From Burkholderiaceae bacterium (GTDB lineage Bacteria > Pseudomonadota > Gammaproteobacteria > Burkholderiales > Burkholderiaceae_E): a stretch of 50,196 bases of DNA. Positions 26,828 to 38,314 of the stretch are shown here, one piece after another (the first letter of the stretch is position 1; every line of letters starts with the position of its first letter). The stretch lies in contig JAHEMI010000003.1 in assembly GCA_024643785.1 (NCBI GenBank), positions 1 to 50,196 of the forward strand. The letters run 5' to 3'. A program made the position numbers and the translations under genes. The notes below the pieces were generated by a model, which worked only from the letters and a program-made list of their open reading frames with translations, was not told where the DNA came from and did no database searches.

Positions 26828-27424
26828 TTAGCTCGGGGGTTGGGCGGGCTGCCAATAGCCGCGCACTCTTGATTCGAGCCGGAGGTGGCGCGTTGCATTA
26901 TCGAATTCCATGCCGACGCCCGTCAAGCTGGTGGTGCCGTGCTTGATCTCCACCGGATGATTGGTATGGGCGACCTCGGACTTGGTCTCGATCACCAGGA
27001 ATTCGGATTTGACGACCAGGTCGGGGTCGGCGCCGCTGCCGTGGCGCACCAGGACCACCCCGCCACTCAACTCGGTCTCGTCGCCCTGGGCGTCGGTGCT
27101 GCCGCTGGTGGCGCGCAATTCGATCCGCGGCCGGTCGGTATCGAGGCTGACCATCCGCGGCTGGGTAAATTCACTGCTGCCGTCATCGGGGTAGTGAACC
27201 ATGCGTTCGGCCGAGAGGCGGAACGCCGGCTCGCCGCGCTCGTTGACCTTGGTCAGGACGAGGCCGTCGACAAAATAGTCCGGCTCGTGGGTGATCTTGC
27301 GGATGCCGGCCGGCCCGCCCCGGTCGGCGGCGAACTCGGCCAGGAAATAGCTTCCGCCCGCCAGGGTCAGCAGCAGGACTAGCGACACCGCCGCTGCGAG
27401 CCGGTCCTCGGTGCGCCCTTTCAC
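26828..27424 (-). CDS. lptC: LPS export inner-membrane protein LptC
   Basis: A 198-residue bitopic protein with one N-terminal transmembrane helix (AAAVSLVLLLTLAGGSYFLAEF) and a periplasmic OstA-like domain containing PDYFVDGLVLTKVNERGEPAFRL. It passes LPS from LptBFG to LptA. The start is taken as the GTG at 27424, which overlaps the kdsC stop (GTGA) and has GGGAG about ten bases upstream. The track ATG at 27481 would lie well inside kdsC. It sits in the kdsD-kdsC-lptC-lptA-lptB string. Confidence 0.93.
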   Translation of the reverse strand: MKGRTEDRLAAAVSLVLLLTLAGGSYFLAEFAADRGGPAGIRKITHEPDYFVDGLVLTKVNERGEPAFRLSAERMVHYPDDGSSEFTQPRMVSLDTDRPRIELRATSGSTDAQGDETELSGGVVLVRHGSGADPDLVVKSEFLVIETKSEVAHTNHPVEIKHGTTSLTGVGMEFDNATRHLRLESRVRGYWQPAQPPS

Positions 27425-27996
27425 TGGCGCTCGCTCCCGGACGCCGGCGGCGCCCCGAAACTGGCCAGCAACTCCTCCCACTGGCCTTTCGCGCGCAGTA
27501 CAAACTCTGCCAGTTCGCGCACCGCGCCGTTGCCCGGCCCAAGGGTCGAGACCCAGTGCGCCCGGGCGCGGATCTCGGCCGGAGCCCCGGCGACCGTGGC
27601 GCAGAAGCCGGACTGGGCCATCGCCGCCAGGTCGGGCCAGTCATCGCCGACGAAGCCGCAGTGAGCCATCGACACGCCGAAACGGGTCCCCAGCTCACGC
27701 ATTGTCGCGGCCTTGTCGTGGGCGCCCTGGATCACCGCGTCGAAACCGAGCTCGGCGGCGCGCAGCGCGACGATGCTCGACTCGCGGGCGGTAACGATCG
27801 CAATCCGCACTCCGGCCCGGCGCAGCAGCGTGAGCCCGAAGCCGTCGCGCACCGAGAACGACTTCATCGCTTCGCCCGCCGGTCCGATGAAGATCCGGCC
27901 GTCGGTCAGGGTGCCGTCGACGTCGAAGCCGATCAACGCGAGCGGCGCGGCGCGGCGTCGTGCCTCGGCCAGGTGGAGTTCATTGGCCGCGCTCAT
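27421..27996 (-). CDS. kdsC: 3-deoxy-D-manno-octulosonate 8-phosphate phosphatase
   Basis: A 191-residue HAD-superfamily phosphatase that removes phosphate from KDO-8-P in LPS inner-core synthesis. HAD motif I is GFDVDGTLTDGRI, motif II is IVTARES, and the motif III/IV region is FVGDDWPDLAAM. Cap-less KdsC type features such as SFSVRDGFGL are present. The start overlaps the kdsD stop (TGATG) and the end overlaps lptC, so this is a tightly coupled operon. Confidence 0.96.
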   Translation of the reverse strand: MSAANELHLAEARRRAAPLALIGFDVDGTLTDGRIFIGPAGEAMKSFSVRDGFGLTLLRRAGVRIAIVTARESSIVALRAAELGFDAVIQGAHDKAATMRELGTRFGVSMAHCGFVGDDWPDLAAMAQSGFCATVAGAPAEIRARAHWVSTLGPGNGAVRELAEFVLRAKGQWEELLASFGAPPASGSERQ

Positions 27997-28988
27997 CAGA
28001 CGACCTTGGCGCTCAGCAGGTCGTGGATGTGCAGCGCCCCGACCAGTTTGCCCTGGCCGTCGATCACCAGCAGCTGGCTTACCAGTCGCTCTTCCATCCG
28101 GCGCACCGCCTCGACCGCCAGGGCCTCGGCTTCGATGGTTACCGGATGGCGGCTCATGACCTCGCCGACGGTCGCGGTGCGGGGGTCGTCGCCATGTTCG
28201 AGGAAGCGGCGCAAGTCGCCGTCGGTGAAGATGCCCGCCAGTTGCCCGGCGCCGTCGAGCACCGCGGTCATGCCCATGCGTTTGCGGGTGATCTCGAGCA
28301 CGGCGTCGACCAGCCGCGCATCGGATCCCACTACCGGCAGGCTGGCGCCGCTGCGCATCACGTCGCCGACGTGGGTGAGCAGCGCGCGTCCCAGCGCGCC
28401 GCCGGGATGGGAGAGCGCGAAATCGTCGGGGCCGAAGCCGCGTGCCTCGAGCAAGGCCACCGCCAGGGCGTCGCCGAGCGCCAGCATCGCCGTCGTACTG
28501 GCTGTCGGGGCCAGGTTCAGGGGGCAGGCTTCGCGATCGACCGCCGCATTGAGGTGGACGTCGGCGAGCCGTGCCAGTTCCGAATCGGGGTTGCCGGTAA
28601 CCGCCACCAGCCGCGCGCCCGAGCGCTTGATCAGGGGCACGATGTTGAGCAACTCGGCGGTCGTTCCGGAGTTCGAGAGGGCGATCACGACATCGTCGCG
28701 GGTGACCATGCCGAGGTCGCCGTGACTGGCTTCGCCCGCGTGGACGAAGAAGGCCGGGGTGCCGGTCGAGGCCAGCGTCGCCGCGATCTTGCGCCCGATA
28801 TGGCCGGACTTGCCGATCCCGCTGACCACCACCCGCCCGCCGCAGCCGAGAATCAGCCGGCAGGCGTCAACGAAGGACGAATCGATCCGGCTGGCCAGCG
28901 CCGCCACGGCATCGGATTCGATGCGCAGCACGGTAACCGCCCGCGAGAGCAGATTTTCAATATCCACGTCTGTAATGCTTTTGTTCAC
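27996..28988 (-). CDS. kdsD: D-arabinose-5-phosphate isomerase
   Basis: A 330-residue sugar isomerase that converts ribulose-5-P to arabinose-5-P, the first step to KDO. The N-terminal SIS domain has VVVSGIGKSGHIGRKIAATLASTGTPAFFVHAGEASHGDLG, followed by ALSNSGTTAEL. Two CBS domains (about 205-330) follow, with VGEVMSRHPVTI and QLLVIDGQGKLVGALHIHDLL. The start is uncertain: the GTG at 28988 gives the family's usual length, while the track ATG at 29081 would run into kefB-type coding sequence on the other strand. A TATACT lies only seven bases before this GTG, so the mRNA may be leaderless. Confidence 0.94.
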   Translation of the reverse strand: MNKSITDVDIENLLSRAVTVLRIESDAVAALASRIDSSFVDACRLILGCGGRVVVSGIGKSGHIGRKIAATLASTGTPAFFVHAGEASHGDLGMVTRDDVVIALSNSGTTAELLNIVPLIKRSGARLVAVTGNPDSELARLADVHLNAAVDREACPLNLAPTASTTAMLALGDALAVALLEARGFGPDDFALSHPGGALGRALLTHVGDVMRSGASLPVVGSDARLVDAVLEITRKRMGMTAVLDGAGQLAGIFTDGDLRRFLEHGDDPRTATVGEVMSRHPVTIEAEALAVEAVRRMEERLVSQLLVIDGQGKLVGALHIHDLLSAKVV

Positions 28989-28996
28989 GGCGTCGA

Positions 28997-29006
28997 GTAT
29001 ATATAC
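28997..29006. promoter_or_regulatory. GTATATATAC palindrome in the kdsD / antiporter divergent region
   Basis: A perfect 10-bp AT-rich palindrome in the 43-base gap between two divergent start codons. It probably supplies -10 elements in one or both directions. It lacks the CTG/CAG flanks of a LexA box. Confidence 0.4.
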
Positions 29007-29031
29007 GCAAACGCAATCTTCCACGCCAACC

Positions 29032-31029
29032 ATGCTATCAGCACTCGAACTCACGCTGGTCCTCCTGAGCGCCGCGGTCATCGCGGTGGTCGCGCTGCGC
29101 GCACTCGGGCTGCCCCCGCTGGTCGCCTACCTGGCGGTCGGGGTGGTGCTCGGCCCCCACGCTGCCGACCTGGCGGCCAACACCGAAGCGGTGCACGGAC
29201 TGGCCGAGATCGGGGTCGTCTTCCTGATGTTCTCGCTCGGGCTGGAATTCAGCCTGCCCAAGCTGATGACCCTGCGCCAGCACGTTTTCGGGCTGGGTGC
29301 GGCGCAGGTCGGGTCGACGCTGGTGCTGACGGTGCTGGCGTTGCTGGTGCTGCCGGCGTTCGCCGGGAAATGGCTGTTTCCGGGCGGGATCGACTGGCGC
29401 GGTGCGCTGGCGCTGGGAGGCGCCGTGGCCATGTCCTCGACCGCGCTGGTGATCAAGCTGCTCTCCGAGCGGCGCGAACTGGAGACCGAGCACGGCAAGC
29501 GGGTGTTCAGCGTGCTGCTGTTCCAGGACCTCGCGGTGATCCCGCTCCTGATCCTGATCCCGGCGCTCAGCGGCGGGGACGACTGGTGGCGCGGGATGCT
29601 GCTGGCGGTGGTCAAGGCCACGATCCTCCTGGTGCTGTTGCTGCGCTTCGGGCCGCCGCTGATGCGCAGCTGGTTCAATATGGTCGCGCGCCAGCGCTCC
29701 CACGAGCTGTTCACCCTCAACGTGTTGCTGGCGACGCTGTTCTTCGCCTGGCTGACCAAGATGGCCGGCCTGTCGATGGAACTGGGGGCCTTCGTGGCCG
29801 GGATGCTGATCGCCGAGACCGAGTTCCGCTACCAGGTGGAAGAGGACATCAAGCCCTACCGGGACGTGCTGCTCGGGCTGTTCTTCATCACGATCGGCAT
29901 GCAGCTCAACCTGCGCGTGGTTCTCGAGTCCTGGGAGCAGGTGCTGCTGTTGCTGACGCTGCCGGTCGTCGCCAAGTTCTTCCTCGTGGCCGCGCTGGTG
30001 CGCGGTTTCGGCGGGACCCCGGGAGTCGCGGTGCGCACCGGCATCTGGCTGGCGCAGGCCGGCGAGTTCGGCTTCGTGCTGCTGACCCAGGCGCTCGGGG
30101 CGTCGCTGCTGGGTAACGAGGCCGTCCAGCCGGCACTGGCAGCGATGCTGCTCTCGCTGATGCTCAGCCCGCTGCTGATTGCCCAGGCCAACCGCATCGC
30201 CTTGCGCACTACCGCCCAGGAGTGGCTGCAGCGTTCGTTGCAGATCCAGAAGATCGCCACCGCCAGCCTGGCGCGCAGCAAGCACGTGCTGATCGCCGGC
30301 TACGGGCGTTCGGGTCAGGGCCTGGCCCACGTGCTCGAAGCGGAGAAGGTCCCGTATGTCGCGCTCGACCTTGACTCCGACCGGGTGCGCGAGGCCGCCG
30401 CCGCCGGTGAGTCGGTGGTCTATGCCGATGCGACCCGGCGCGATGCCCTGGTGGCTGCCGGCGTGCACCGCGCGCGTGCGCTGGTCATCACCTTTGGCGA
30501 AGTGCCCGATTCCCTCAAGCTGCTGGCGGTGGTGGGTGACCTGGCACCGCAGCTGCCGGTGCTGGTCCGCGCGGCCAGCGAGAGTGATATCGAACGCTTG
30601 CGCTCGGCCGGGGCGACCGAAGTGGTGCCGGAGATCGCCGAGGGCAGCCTGATGCTCGCATCACACGCGCTGGCGCTCGCCGGAATCCCCGCCGGCAAGG
30701 TGATGCAACGGCTGAGCACGGTGCGGCACGAACGCTACGCGATCCTGCGCGGGTTCTTCCACGGTGCCGATGACCACGAACACGAATCCATCGAACAGGA
30801 GCACCTGCACCTCCACGCGGTTGGCCTGCTCGCCGACAGCGCGGCGATCGGGCGCGCGATTGGCGACATCAATCTGGAGGGCGCCAGGATCACCGCGGTA
30901 GTGCGGGCTCAGGGCCGCCTGCTGGCGCCGCCACCGGAACTGGTGCTCGCGGTCGGCGACACCGTGGTGCTCTCGGGTACCGTCGACCAGGTTGGTGCGG
31001 CCGAGGCCGGGCTGCTCGGGGGCGGCTAG
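29032..31029 (+). CDS. CPA2 family cation:proton antiporter with TrkA-N and TrkA-C domains (YbaL/KefB type)
   Basis: A 665-residue inner-membrane transporter. Residues 1-390 are 11-13 hydrophobic helices of the Na+/H+ exchanger fold (for example IGVVFLMFSLGLEFSL and GALALGGAVAMSSTALVIKLL). A Rossmann TrkA-N/RCK domain begins about residue 418 with HVLIAGYGRSGQGLAHVLE, and a TrkA-C domain (about 590-660) ends the protein. The TrkA-C domain makes it more like YbaL than glutathione-gated KefB/KefC. It exchanges K+ or Na+ for protons. A histidine-rich string, HGADDHEHESIEQEHLHLH, in the linker is unusual. The ATG at 29032 gives a proper first helix. Confidence 0.94.
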   Translation: MLSALELTLVLLSAAVIAVVALRALGLPPLVAYLAVGVVLGPHAADLAANTEAVHGLAEIGVVFLMFSLGLEFSLPKLMTLRQHVFGLGAAQVGSTLVLTVLALLVLPAFAGKWLFPGGIDWRGALALGGAVAMSSTALVIKLLSERRELETEHGKRVFSVLLFQDLAVIPLLILIPALSGGDDWWRGMLLAVVKATILLVLLLRFGPPLMRSWFNMVARQRSHELFTLNVLLATLFFAWLTKMAGLSMELGAFVAGMLIAETEFRYQVEEDIKPYRDVLLGLFFITIGMQLNLRVVLESWEQVLLLLTLPVVAKFFLVAALVRGFGGTPGVAVRTGIWLAQAGEFGFVLLTQALGASLLGNEAVQPALAAMLLSLMLSPLLIAQANRIALRTTAQEWLQRSLQIQKIATASLARSKHVLIAGYGRSGQGLAHVLEAEKVPYVALDLDSDRVREAAAAGESVVYADATRRDALVAAGVHRARALVITFGEVPDSLKLLAVVGDLAPQLPVLVRAASESDIERLRSAGATEVVPEIAEGSLMLASHALALAGIPAGKVMQRLSTVRHERYAILRGFFHGADDHEHESIEQEHLHLHAVGLLADSAAIGRAIGDINLEGARITAVVRAQGRLLAPPPELVLAVGDTVVLSGTVDQVGAAEAGLLGGG

Positions 31030-31091
31030 GCAGGGACGGGACCGTTCTGGATACCCGCATGGGTATACGGGCGATCCCCGGCAGGCCCGGA

Positions 31092-31106
31092 TACAATTTA
31101 GGGTTG
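31092..31106 (+). promoter_or_regulatory. Putative promoter motif TACAATTTAGGGTTG upstream of mlaF
   Basis: A -10-like TACAAT followed by TTAGGGTTG, 43 bases before the mlaF start. Nearly the same 15 bases (TACGATTTAGGGTTG) occur upstream of petA at 49162. The -35 is weak. It is the only promoter-like element before a 16-kb co-directional gene block. Confidence 0.5.
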
Positions 31107-31149
31107 GTGCACGATTAGGTGCGGCATCGCGAAGGCGAAGGTTCCCAAA

Positions 31150-31950
31150 GTGGGCGAAGACGATTTCCTGTTTCTCGACCAGGTTCGTTTTGGATATGGT
31201 GAGCGGACCATTCTCCAGGACGTTTCCGCGCGGTTCCGGCGGGGCTCGGTCACGGCCCTGATGGGCGGCTCGGGTTGCGGCAAGACCACACTGTTGCGGC
31301 TCATCGGCGGGCAGTTGCAGCCGGCCAGTGGCCGGGTGGTGTTCGACGGCCGGGACGTCCCGCTGCTCGGGCGGGACGATCTTTACGCGCTGCGCCGGCG
31401 CATGGGCATGCTGTTCCAGTTCGGGGCGCTGTTCACCGACCTGAGCATCTTCGAGAACGTTGCCTTCCCGCTGCGCGAGCACACCGCGCTCTCCGAGGAA
31501 CTGATCCGGGACCTGGTATTGCTCAAGCTCGAGGCGGTCGGACTGCGGGGCGCTGCCGCACTGATGCCGGCCGAGATCTCGGGCGGCATGGCGCGGCGGG
31601 TGGCGCTGGCCCGGGCCATCGTGCTCGACCCCCCGCTACTGCTCTATGACGAGCCGTTTGCGGGGCTCGACCCGATCTCGCTCGGAACGATCGCGCAACT
31701 CATCCGGCGGCTCAACGACGCGCTCGGGGCGACCACGGTGCTGGTGAGCCACGACGTCGCCGAGTCCTTCGAGATCGCCGACTACGTCTACATGCTGGGT
31801 GACGGCGCCGTCCTGGGGCATGGCACCCCGGAAGAGCTCTGGGATTCGAAAGACGAGCGCGTGCTTCAGTTCCTGCACGGCCGCCGGGACGGACCGGTGG
31901 CATTCCACTATCCGGCGCCAAAACTGGCGAACGATCTGGGGCTGGGCTGA
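31150..31950 (+). CDS. mlaF: Phospholipid transport ABC ATPase MlaF
   Basis: A 266-residue ATPase of the Mla system, which keeps the outer membrane asymmetric by moving misplaced phospholipids across the envelope. Walker A is GGSGCGKT, Q-loop [18 protein letters not shown] (typical of MlaF), signature [14 protein letters not shown], Walker [13 protein letters not shown], and H-loop VSHDVAE. It starts at a GTG with GAAGG upstream. The stop overlaps the mlaE start (TGATG), so the two are coupled. It opens the mlaFEDACB operon. Confidence 0.96.
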   Translation: MGEDDFLFLDQVRFGYGERTILQDVSARFRRGSVTALMGGSGCGKTTLLRLIGGQLQPASGRVVFDGRDVPLLGRDDLYALRRRMGMLFQFGALFTDLSIFENVAFPLREHTALSEELIRDLVLLKLEAVGLRGAAALMPAEISGGMARRVALARAIVLDPPLLLYDEPFAGLDPISLGTIAQLIRRLNDALGATTVLVSHDVAESFEIADYVYMLGDGAVLGHGTPEELWDSKDERVLQFLHGRRDGPVAFHYPAPKLANDLGLG

Positions 31951-32732
31951 TGGCCGCCAACCGACTCGAACGTCTGGGCGGCGCGACGCGGGGAATCCTG
32001 GCGACCGCCGGGCTGGCGGCGCGCTTCTTCGTGCGCCTGTGCGTGCTCGCGGTTGGCGCGCTGCGCCGTCCGCGGCTGATCATCGACCAGATCCATTTCG
32101 TTGCCAACTACTCGCTGCCGATCATCCTGGTCTCGGGTCTGTTCGTTGGCTTCGTGCTCGGGCTGCAGGGCTACTACACGCTGCAGCGCTACGGTTCGGA
32201 GCAGGCCCTCGGGCTGCTGGTGGCGCTGTCGCTGGTGCGCGAACTCGGTCCGGTGGTAGCGGCGCTGCTCTTTGCCGGGCGCGCGGGCACTTCGCTGACC
32301 GCCGAGATCGGCCTGATGAAGTCGGGCGAGCAATTGGCCGCGATGGAGATGATGGCGGTCGATCCGCTGGCCCGGGTGCTGGCGCCGCGCTTTGTCGCGG
32401 TGCTGATCTCGATGCCACTGCTGGCAGCGTTGTTTTCGGCGGTCGGCGTGCTCGGCGGCTACCTGGTCGGGGTGCAGCTCATCGGCGTGGACTCCGGCGC
32501 TTTCTGGTCGCAGATGCAAAATGGCGTGGAAGTATTCGCGGACGTCGGCAACGGCGTGATCAAGAGCGTCGTGTTCGGTTTCATCTGCGGCTTCACCGCG
32601 CTCTTTGTTGGCTACGAGGCCCGCCCGACTCCGGAAGGGGTGGCGCGGGCAACGACGACGACCGTGGTGGCGTCGTCACTGGCAGTGCTGGGCTTTGACT
32701 TCCTGCTGACCGCGATGATGTTCGGCACCTGA
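31950..32732 (+). CDS. mlaE: Phospholipid transport permease MlaE
   Basis: A 260-residue inner-membrane permease with about five hydrophobic segments. It contains the MlaE-family landmarks [47 protein letters not shown] and the C-terminal [14 protein letters not shown]. It forms the transmembrane channel of the MlaFEDB complex. The start overlaps the mlaF stop, and mlaD follows after 18 bp. Confidence 0.96.
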   Translation: MAANRLERLGGATRGILATAGLAARFFVRLCVLAVGALRRPRLIIDQIHFVANYSLPIILVSGLFVGFVLGLQGYYTLQRYGSEQALGLLVALSLVRELGPVVAALLFAGRAGTSLTAEIGLMKSGEQLAAMEMMAVDPLARVLAPRFVAVLISMPLLAALFSAVGVLGGYLVGVQLIGVDSGAFWSQMQNGVEVFADVGNGVIKSVVFGFICGFTALFVGYEARPTPEGVARATTTTVVASSLAVLGFDFLLTAMMFGT

Positions 32733-32750
32733 GCCGGAAAGGATTCACTC

Positions 32751-33218
32751 ATGAACCGAAAAACGACCGACACACTGGTAGGCATGTTCGTCATTCTGGG
32801 CCTGGGGGCGCTGCTCTTCCTGGCGCTCAAGGCCGGCAACCTCGCCAGCTTCACGTTCACCAAGGGCTACGAGGTCCAGGCGCTGTTCGACAACATCGGC
32901 GGGCTCAAGGTGCGGGCTCCGGTCAAGAGTGCTGGCGTGGTCGTCGGGCGGGTCAGCGCGATCAATTTCGACGACAAGCGTTTCCGCGCCAGCGTCGTGA
33001 TGGAACTCGACCCGCGCTACGCGTTTCCCAAGGACTCGTCGGCCAAGATCCTGACTTCGGGCTTGCTGGGCGAGCAATACGTCGGGCTGGAAGCGGGCGG
33101 CGATGTCGCCAACCTCAAGGCTGGCGACCGCATCACCATGACCCAGTCGGCGGTCGTTCTGGAGAATCTGATCGGCCAGTTCCTCTATGGCAAGGCCGCG
33201 GAAGGGGGTTCCAAGTGA
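32751..33218 (+). CDS. mlaD: Phospholipid-binding MCE protein MlaD
   Basis: A 155-residue single-span protein with an N-terminal helix (GMFVILGLGALLFLALKAGNL) and one MCE domain (about 38-118) containing VQALFDNIGGLKVRAPVKSAGVVVG and SGLLGEQYVGLEAGG. MlaD hexamers sit on MlaE and channel lipids. AAGGA precedes the ATG. The stop overlaps the mlaA GTG start (GTGA). Confidence 0.96.
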   Translation: MNRKTTDTLVGMFVILGLGALLFLALKAGNLASFTFTKGYEVQALFDNIGGLKVRAPVKSAGVVVGRVSAINFDDKRFRASVVMELDPRYAFPKDSSAKILTSGLLGEQYVGLEAGGDVANLKAGDRITMTQSAVVLENLIGQFLYGKAAEGGSK

Positions 33219-33958
33219 AACCAGCACAACGGAGCCGGGGACTCGCGAGCGCCGCGGCGCTCGCTCTGCTGGCGGCGGCGCTCGCAGCGGGCGGCTGCGC
33301 CACCACCCAGGCGCCATCGGACAACGCTGGAGCGGTCGGCCCGGCCGACCCGCTCGAATCCTATAACCGGGCGATGTTCAGTTTCAACGAGACGCTCGAC
33401 AAGGCCGTACTCAAGCCGATTGCCCAGGGCTACGAGAAGGTCGTCCCCGAGACCGGCCGCATCATGATCGGCAACGTCTTTGCCAACATCGGCGACATCT
33501 GGGTTTCGGTGAACAACCTGCTGCAGGGCCGGCTGCGCGACGGCGTCTCCGATCTTGGTCGTTTCGCGATCAACAGTACCGCGGGCATCTTCGGGCTCTT
33601 CGACGTTGCCACCGACCTGGGCCTGGAGAAGCACTACGAGGATCTCGGCCTGACGCTGGGCAGTTGGGGTGCGTCGTCAGGGCCGTACATCGTGCTGCCG
33701 TTGCTGGGGCCCTCGAGCCTGCGTGACGGCGTCGGTGTCGTGGTCGAAACCAGCTATGACCCGTTGCAGACCATCGATAGCGCCGGCCAGCGCAACAACG
33801 CGACGGCACTGCGGCTGATCGACACCCGGGCGGGCTACCTGGCCTCCGAGAACATCCTCGATGCCGCCGCCCTGGACCGCTACATGTTCGTGCGCGACAG
33901 CTACCTGCAGCGCCGCCGCTACCTGGTCAACGAGCGCAAGTCGGCGAACGGGGAGTAG
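33215..33958 (+). CDS. mlaA: Phospholipid-binding lipoprotein MlaA (VacJ)
   Basis: A 247-residue outer-membrane lipoprotein with a signal ending LAAGGC (Cys28). The VacJ core begins DPLESYNRAMFSFNETLDKAVLKPIA and continues with NLLQGRLRDGVSDLGRFAINSTAGIFGLFDVA and GPYIVLPLLGPSSLRDGVG. It removes phospholipids from the outer leaflet. In E. coli it is encoded away from mlaFEDCB; here it is inside the operon, starting with GTG overlapping the mlaD stop. mlaC follows after 75 bp. Confidence 0.96.
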   Translation: MKPAQRSRGLASAAALALLAAALAAGGCATTQAPSDNAGAVGPADPLESYNRAMFSFNETLDKAVLKPIAQGYEKVVPETGRIMIGNVFANIGDIWVSVNNLLQGRLRDGVSDLGRFAINSTAGIFGLFDVATDLGLEKHYEDLGLTLGSWGASSGPYIVLPLLGPSSLRDGVGVVVETSYDPLQTIDSAGQRNNATALRLIDTRAGYLASENILDAAALDRYMFVRDSYLQRRRYLVNERKSANGE

Positions 33959-34033
33959 CGCCAGCGGCGTGCGCCTTGTCATCGGAGCGGCTGACCGCCG
34001 CGTTGAATCGAAACTGGCCCCTGAAACAAGACA

Positions 34034-34690
34034 ATGGAATCAAGACCAAAGATGATGAATTACTTCAAGAATTCCCTGCTGGCGCGAGTGCTCCTGGCGC
34101 TCGGCGTGACGGTGCTGATGGCAGCGCCGCTGCGCGCCGCGTCGACTCAGACTCCTGACGAGCTGATCCGCAAGCTCAGTACCGAGGTGATCGAGAAGAT
34201 CAAGGCGGACAAGGACATCCAGGCCGGCGACCCCAAGAAGGTCTCGGAGTTCGTCGACACGACGATCATGCCGAGCATCAACTTCGAGCGCATGACCTCG
34301 CTGGCCGTCGGGCGCGGCTGGCGCGAGGCCAACCCCGAGCAGCAGCGGCGCCTGATCGTGGAGTTCCGCATCCTGCTGCTGCGCACCTATTCGGGCGCGC
34401 TGAGCAAGGTCACCGACCAGACGGTGCGCCTGAAGCCGTTCCGGGCTGATCCGACCGACACCGACGTGATCGTGCGCAGCGAACTGGTAAGTCGGCGCGG
34501 ACCGCCGATCCAGTTCGACTACCGGATGCAGAAGATCGGCGAAGTCTGGAAGATCTACGACGTCAACGTACTCGGGGTCTGGCTCGTCGAGACCTACCGG
34601 AACCAGTTCGCGCAGGAGCTCAATAACGGCGGCGTCGACGGCTTGCTCAAGAGCCTGGGCGAGAAGAACAAGCAGTACGCCCAAGGCTAG
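34034..34690 (+). CDS. mlaC: Periplasmic phospholipid-shuttle protein MlaC
   Basis: A 218-residue periplasmic carrier that moves lipid between MlaA and MlaD. After a signal peptide (ARVLLALGVTVLMAAPLRAA), the Tol-Ttg2/MlaC fold shows TTIMPSINFERMTSLAVGRGWREA, EFRILLLRTYSGAL and WKIYDVNVLGVWLVETYRNQF, all typical of the family. Two starts are possible: the ATG at 34034, and an ATG at 34052 that would give a tighter signal peptide. Neither has a strong Shine-Dalgarno. Confidence 0.95.
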   Translation: MESRPKMMNYFKNSLLARVLLALGVTVLMAAPLRAASTQTPDELIRKLSTEVIEKIKADKDIQAGDPKKVSEFVDTTIMPSINFERMTSLAVGRGWREANPEQQRRLIVEFRILLLRTYSGALSKVTDQTVRLKPFRADPTDTDVIVRSELVSRRGPPIQFDYRMQKIGEVWKIYDVNVLGVWLVETYRNQFAQELNNGGVDGLLKSLGEKNKQYAQG

Positions 34691-34712
34691 TTGCTGGAGG
34701 CACGGGATTGCG

Positions 34713-35018
34713 ATGACGAGCACGGCCGGTGAAGCGGGACAGGGGCGCCCCACGTTGGCGCCCGGGCGGCTGACTTTTGCCGAGGCGGAAGGCTTTCTCG
34801 CCGCCTACCGCGCCGGCCTGGCGCGCGGCGAGACTGGCGCCGACCTCGGCGGCCTGACGGCGTTCGATTCCGCGGGTGTCGGGGCCCTGGTCGCCGCGGC
34901 GCGCAGTGCAGCGGCCTGTTCCCCCCCGCTGGCGGCACGCTTTGTCGATCCGCCGGCGCAACTGCGCTCGCTTGCCGATCTCTATGGGGTGGCGGGATTG
35001 CTCTTTGGGCCGGCCTGA
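34713..35018 (+). CDS. mlaB: STAS-domain protein MlaB
   Basis: A 101-residue single-domain STAS protein, the cytoplasmic accessory subunit of the MlaFEDB complex. The core GADLGGLTAFDSAGVGALVAAARSA carries the conserved DSAG turn, where Ser contacts MlaF. The C-terminal LRSLADLYGVAGLLF helix is also conserved. It is less similar at the N-terminus and rich in Ala and Gly. It is last of the six mla genes and 32 bp before the ABC exporter. Confidence 0.88.
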   Translation: MTSTAGEAGQGRPTLAPGRLTFAEAEGFLAAYRAGLARGETGADLGGLTAFDSAGVGALVAAARSAAACSPPLAARFVDPPAQLRSLADLYGVAGLLFGPA

Positions 35019-35050
35019 GCCGCCGTCTCTGACCGGAACTGCCGCGGCCC

Positions 35051-35952
<902 letters not shown>

Positions 35953-35956
<4 letters not shown>

Positions 35957-36711
35957 GCCGCGGCTTCCTCACGCTCCTGCACAAGGAACTGCTGCGCTTC
36001 CTCAAGGTCGGCGTCCAGACCATCGCCGCACCGATCCTCACCGCCGCGCTCTACCTGCTGATCTTCGGGCACGTGCTCACCGACCGCGTGACCGTCTTCG
36101 AAGGGGTGCGCTACACCTCGTTCCTGATCCCGGGGCTGGTGATGATGTCGGTGCTGCAGAACTCGTTCGCCAACAGCTCGTCGTCGATGATCCAGAGCAA
36201 GATCACTGGCAACATCGTCTTCGTGTTGCTGCCGCCGCTGTCCCATTTCGAGATCTTCGCGGCCTACGTGCTCGGCTCCATGGTGCGGGGAATCGCGGTC
36301 GGCTCCGGGGTGTTCATCTTCACCTCCTGGTTCGCCGATCTCAGCTTCGCGGCGCCCGCCTGGATAGTGGTCTTCGCGGTCCTCGGCAGCGCCATTCTCG
36401 GTACAATGGGCCTGATGGTCGGGATCTGGGCCGAGAAGTTCGACCAGATCGCCGTATTCCAGAATTTCATCATCATGCCGATGACTTTTCTGGCGGGCGT
36501 GTTCTATTCGGTGACCTCGCTTCCTGCCATCTGGCAAAGGTTGTCCCACCTGAACCCGTTTTTTTACATGGTCGACGGTTTCCGTTACGGGTTCTTCGGC
36601 GTTTCCGACGTCTCGCCGTGGACCAGCCTGGTCGTGGTGTGCGTCGCACTGGCAGTCACGGGGGTGTTGGCGCTGCGCCTGCTCGCCAGTGGTTACCGGC
36701 TACGCAACTGA
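35953..36711 (+). CDS. ABC-2 type exporter permease (YadH-like)
   Basis: A 252-residue membrane protein with six hydrophobic segments (for example QTIAAPILTAALYLLIFG and GLVMMSVLQNSFANSSSSMIQSKI). The ABC-2 motif FQNFIIMPMTFLAGVFYSVTSLPAIWQ is near the end. It forms the channel for the preceding ATPase. The ATG at 35953 overlaps that gene's stop; the track start at 35878 is too early. No substrate can be assigned. Confidence 0.92.
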
Positions 36712-36728
36712 AGGGAAGGTCTGCCGCA

Positions 36729-38268
<1,540 letters not shown>

Positions 38269-38314
38269 CCCGGTGGTCAGGGAGTTGCTGACGGGCAGTC
38301 TGGCGAGGAATGAA

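Noticed and set aside
28997-29006. LexA (SOS) box at GTATATATAC
   Set aside because: The CTG…CAG ends required for a LexA site are missing, and the genes concerned are not SOS genes.
27960-30116. 718-residue plus-strand ORF across kdsD and the antiporter
   Set aside because: It runs antisense through kdsD and out of frame through the antiporter. Its sequence is Arg/Ala/Gly-rich shadow translation.
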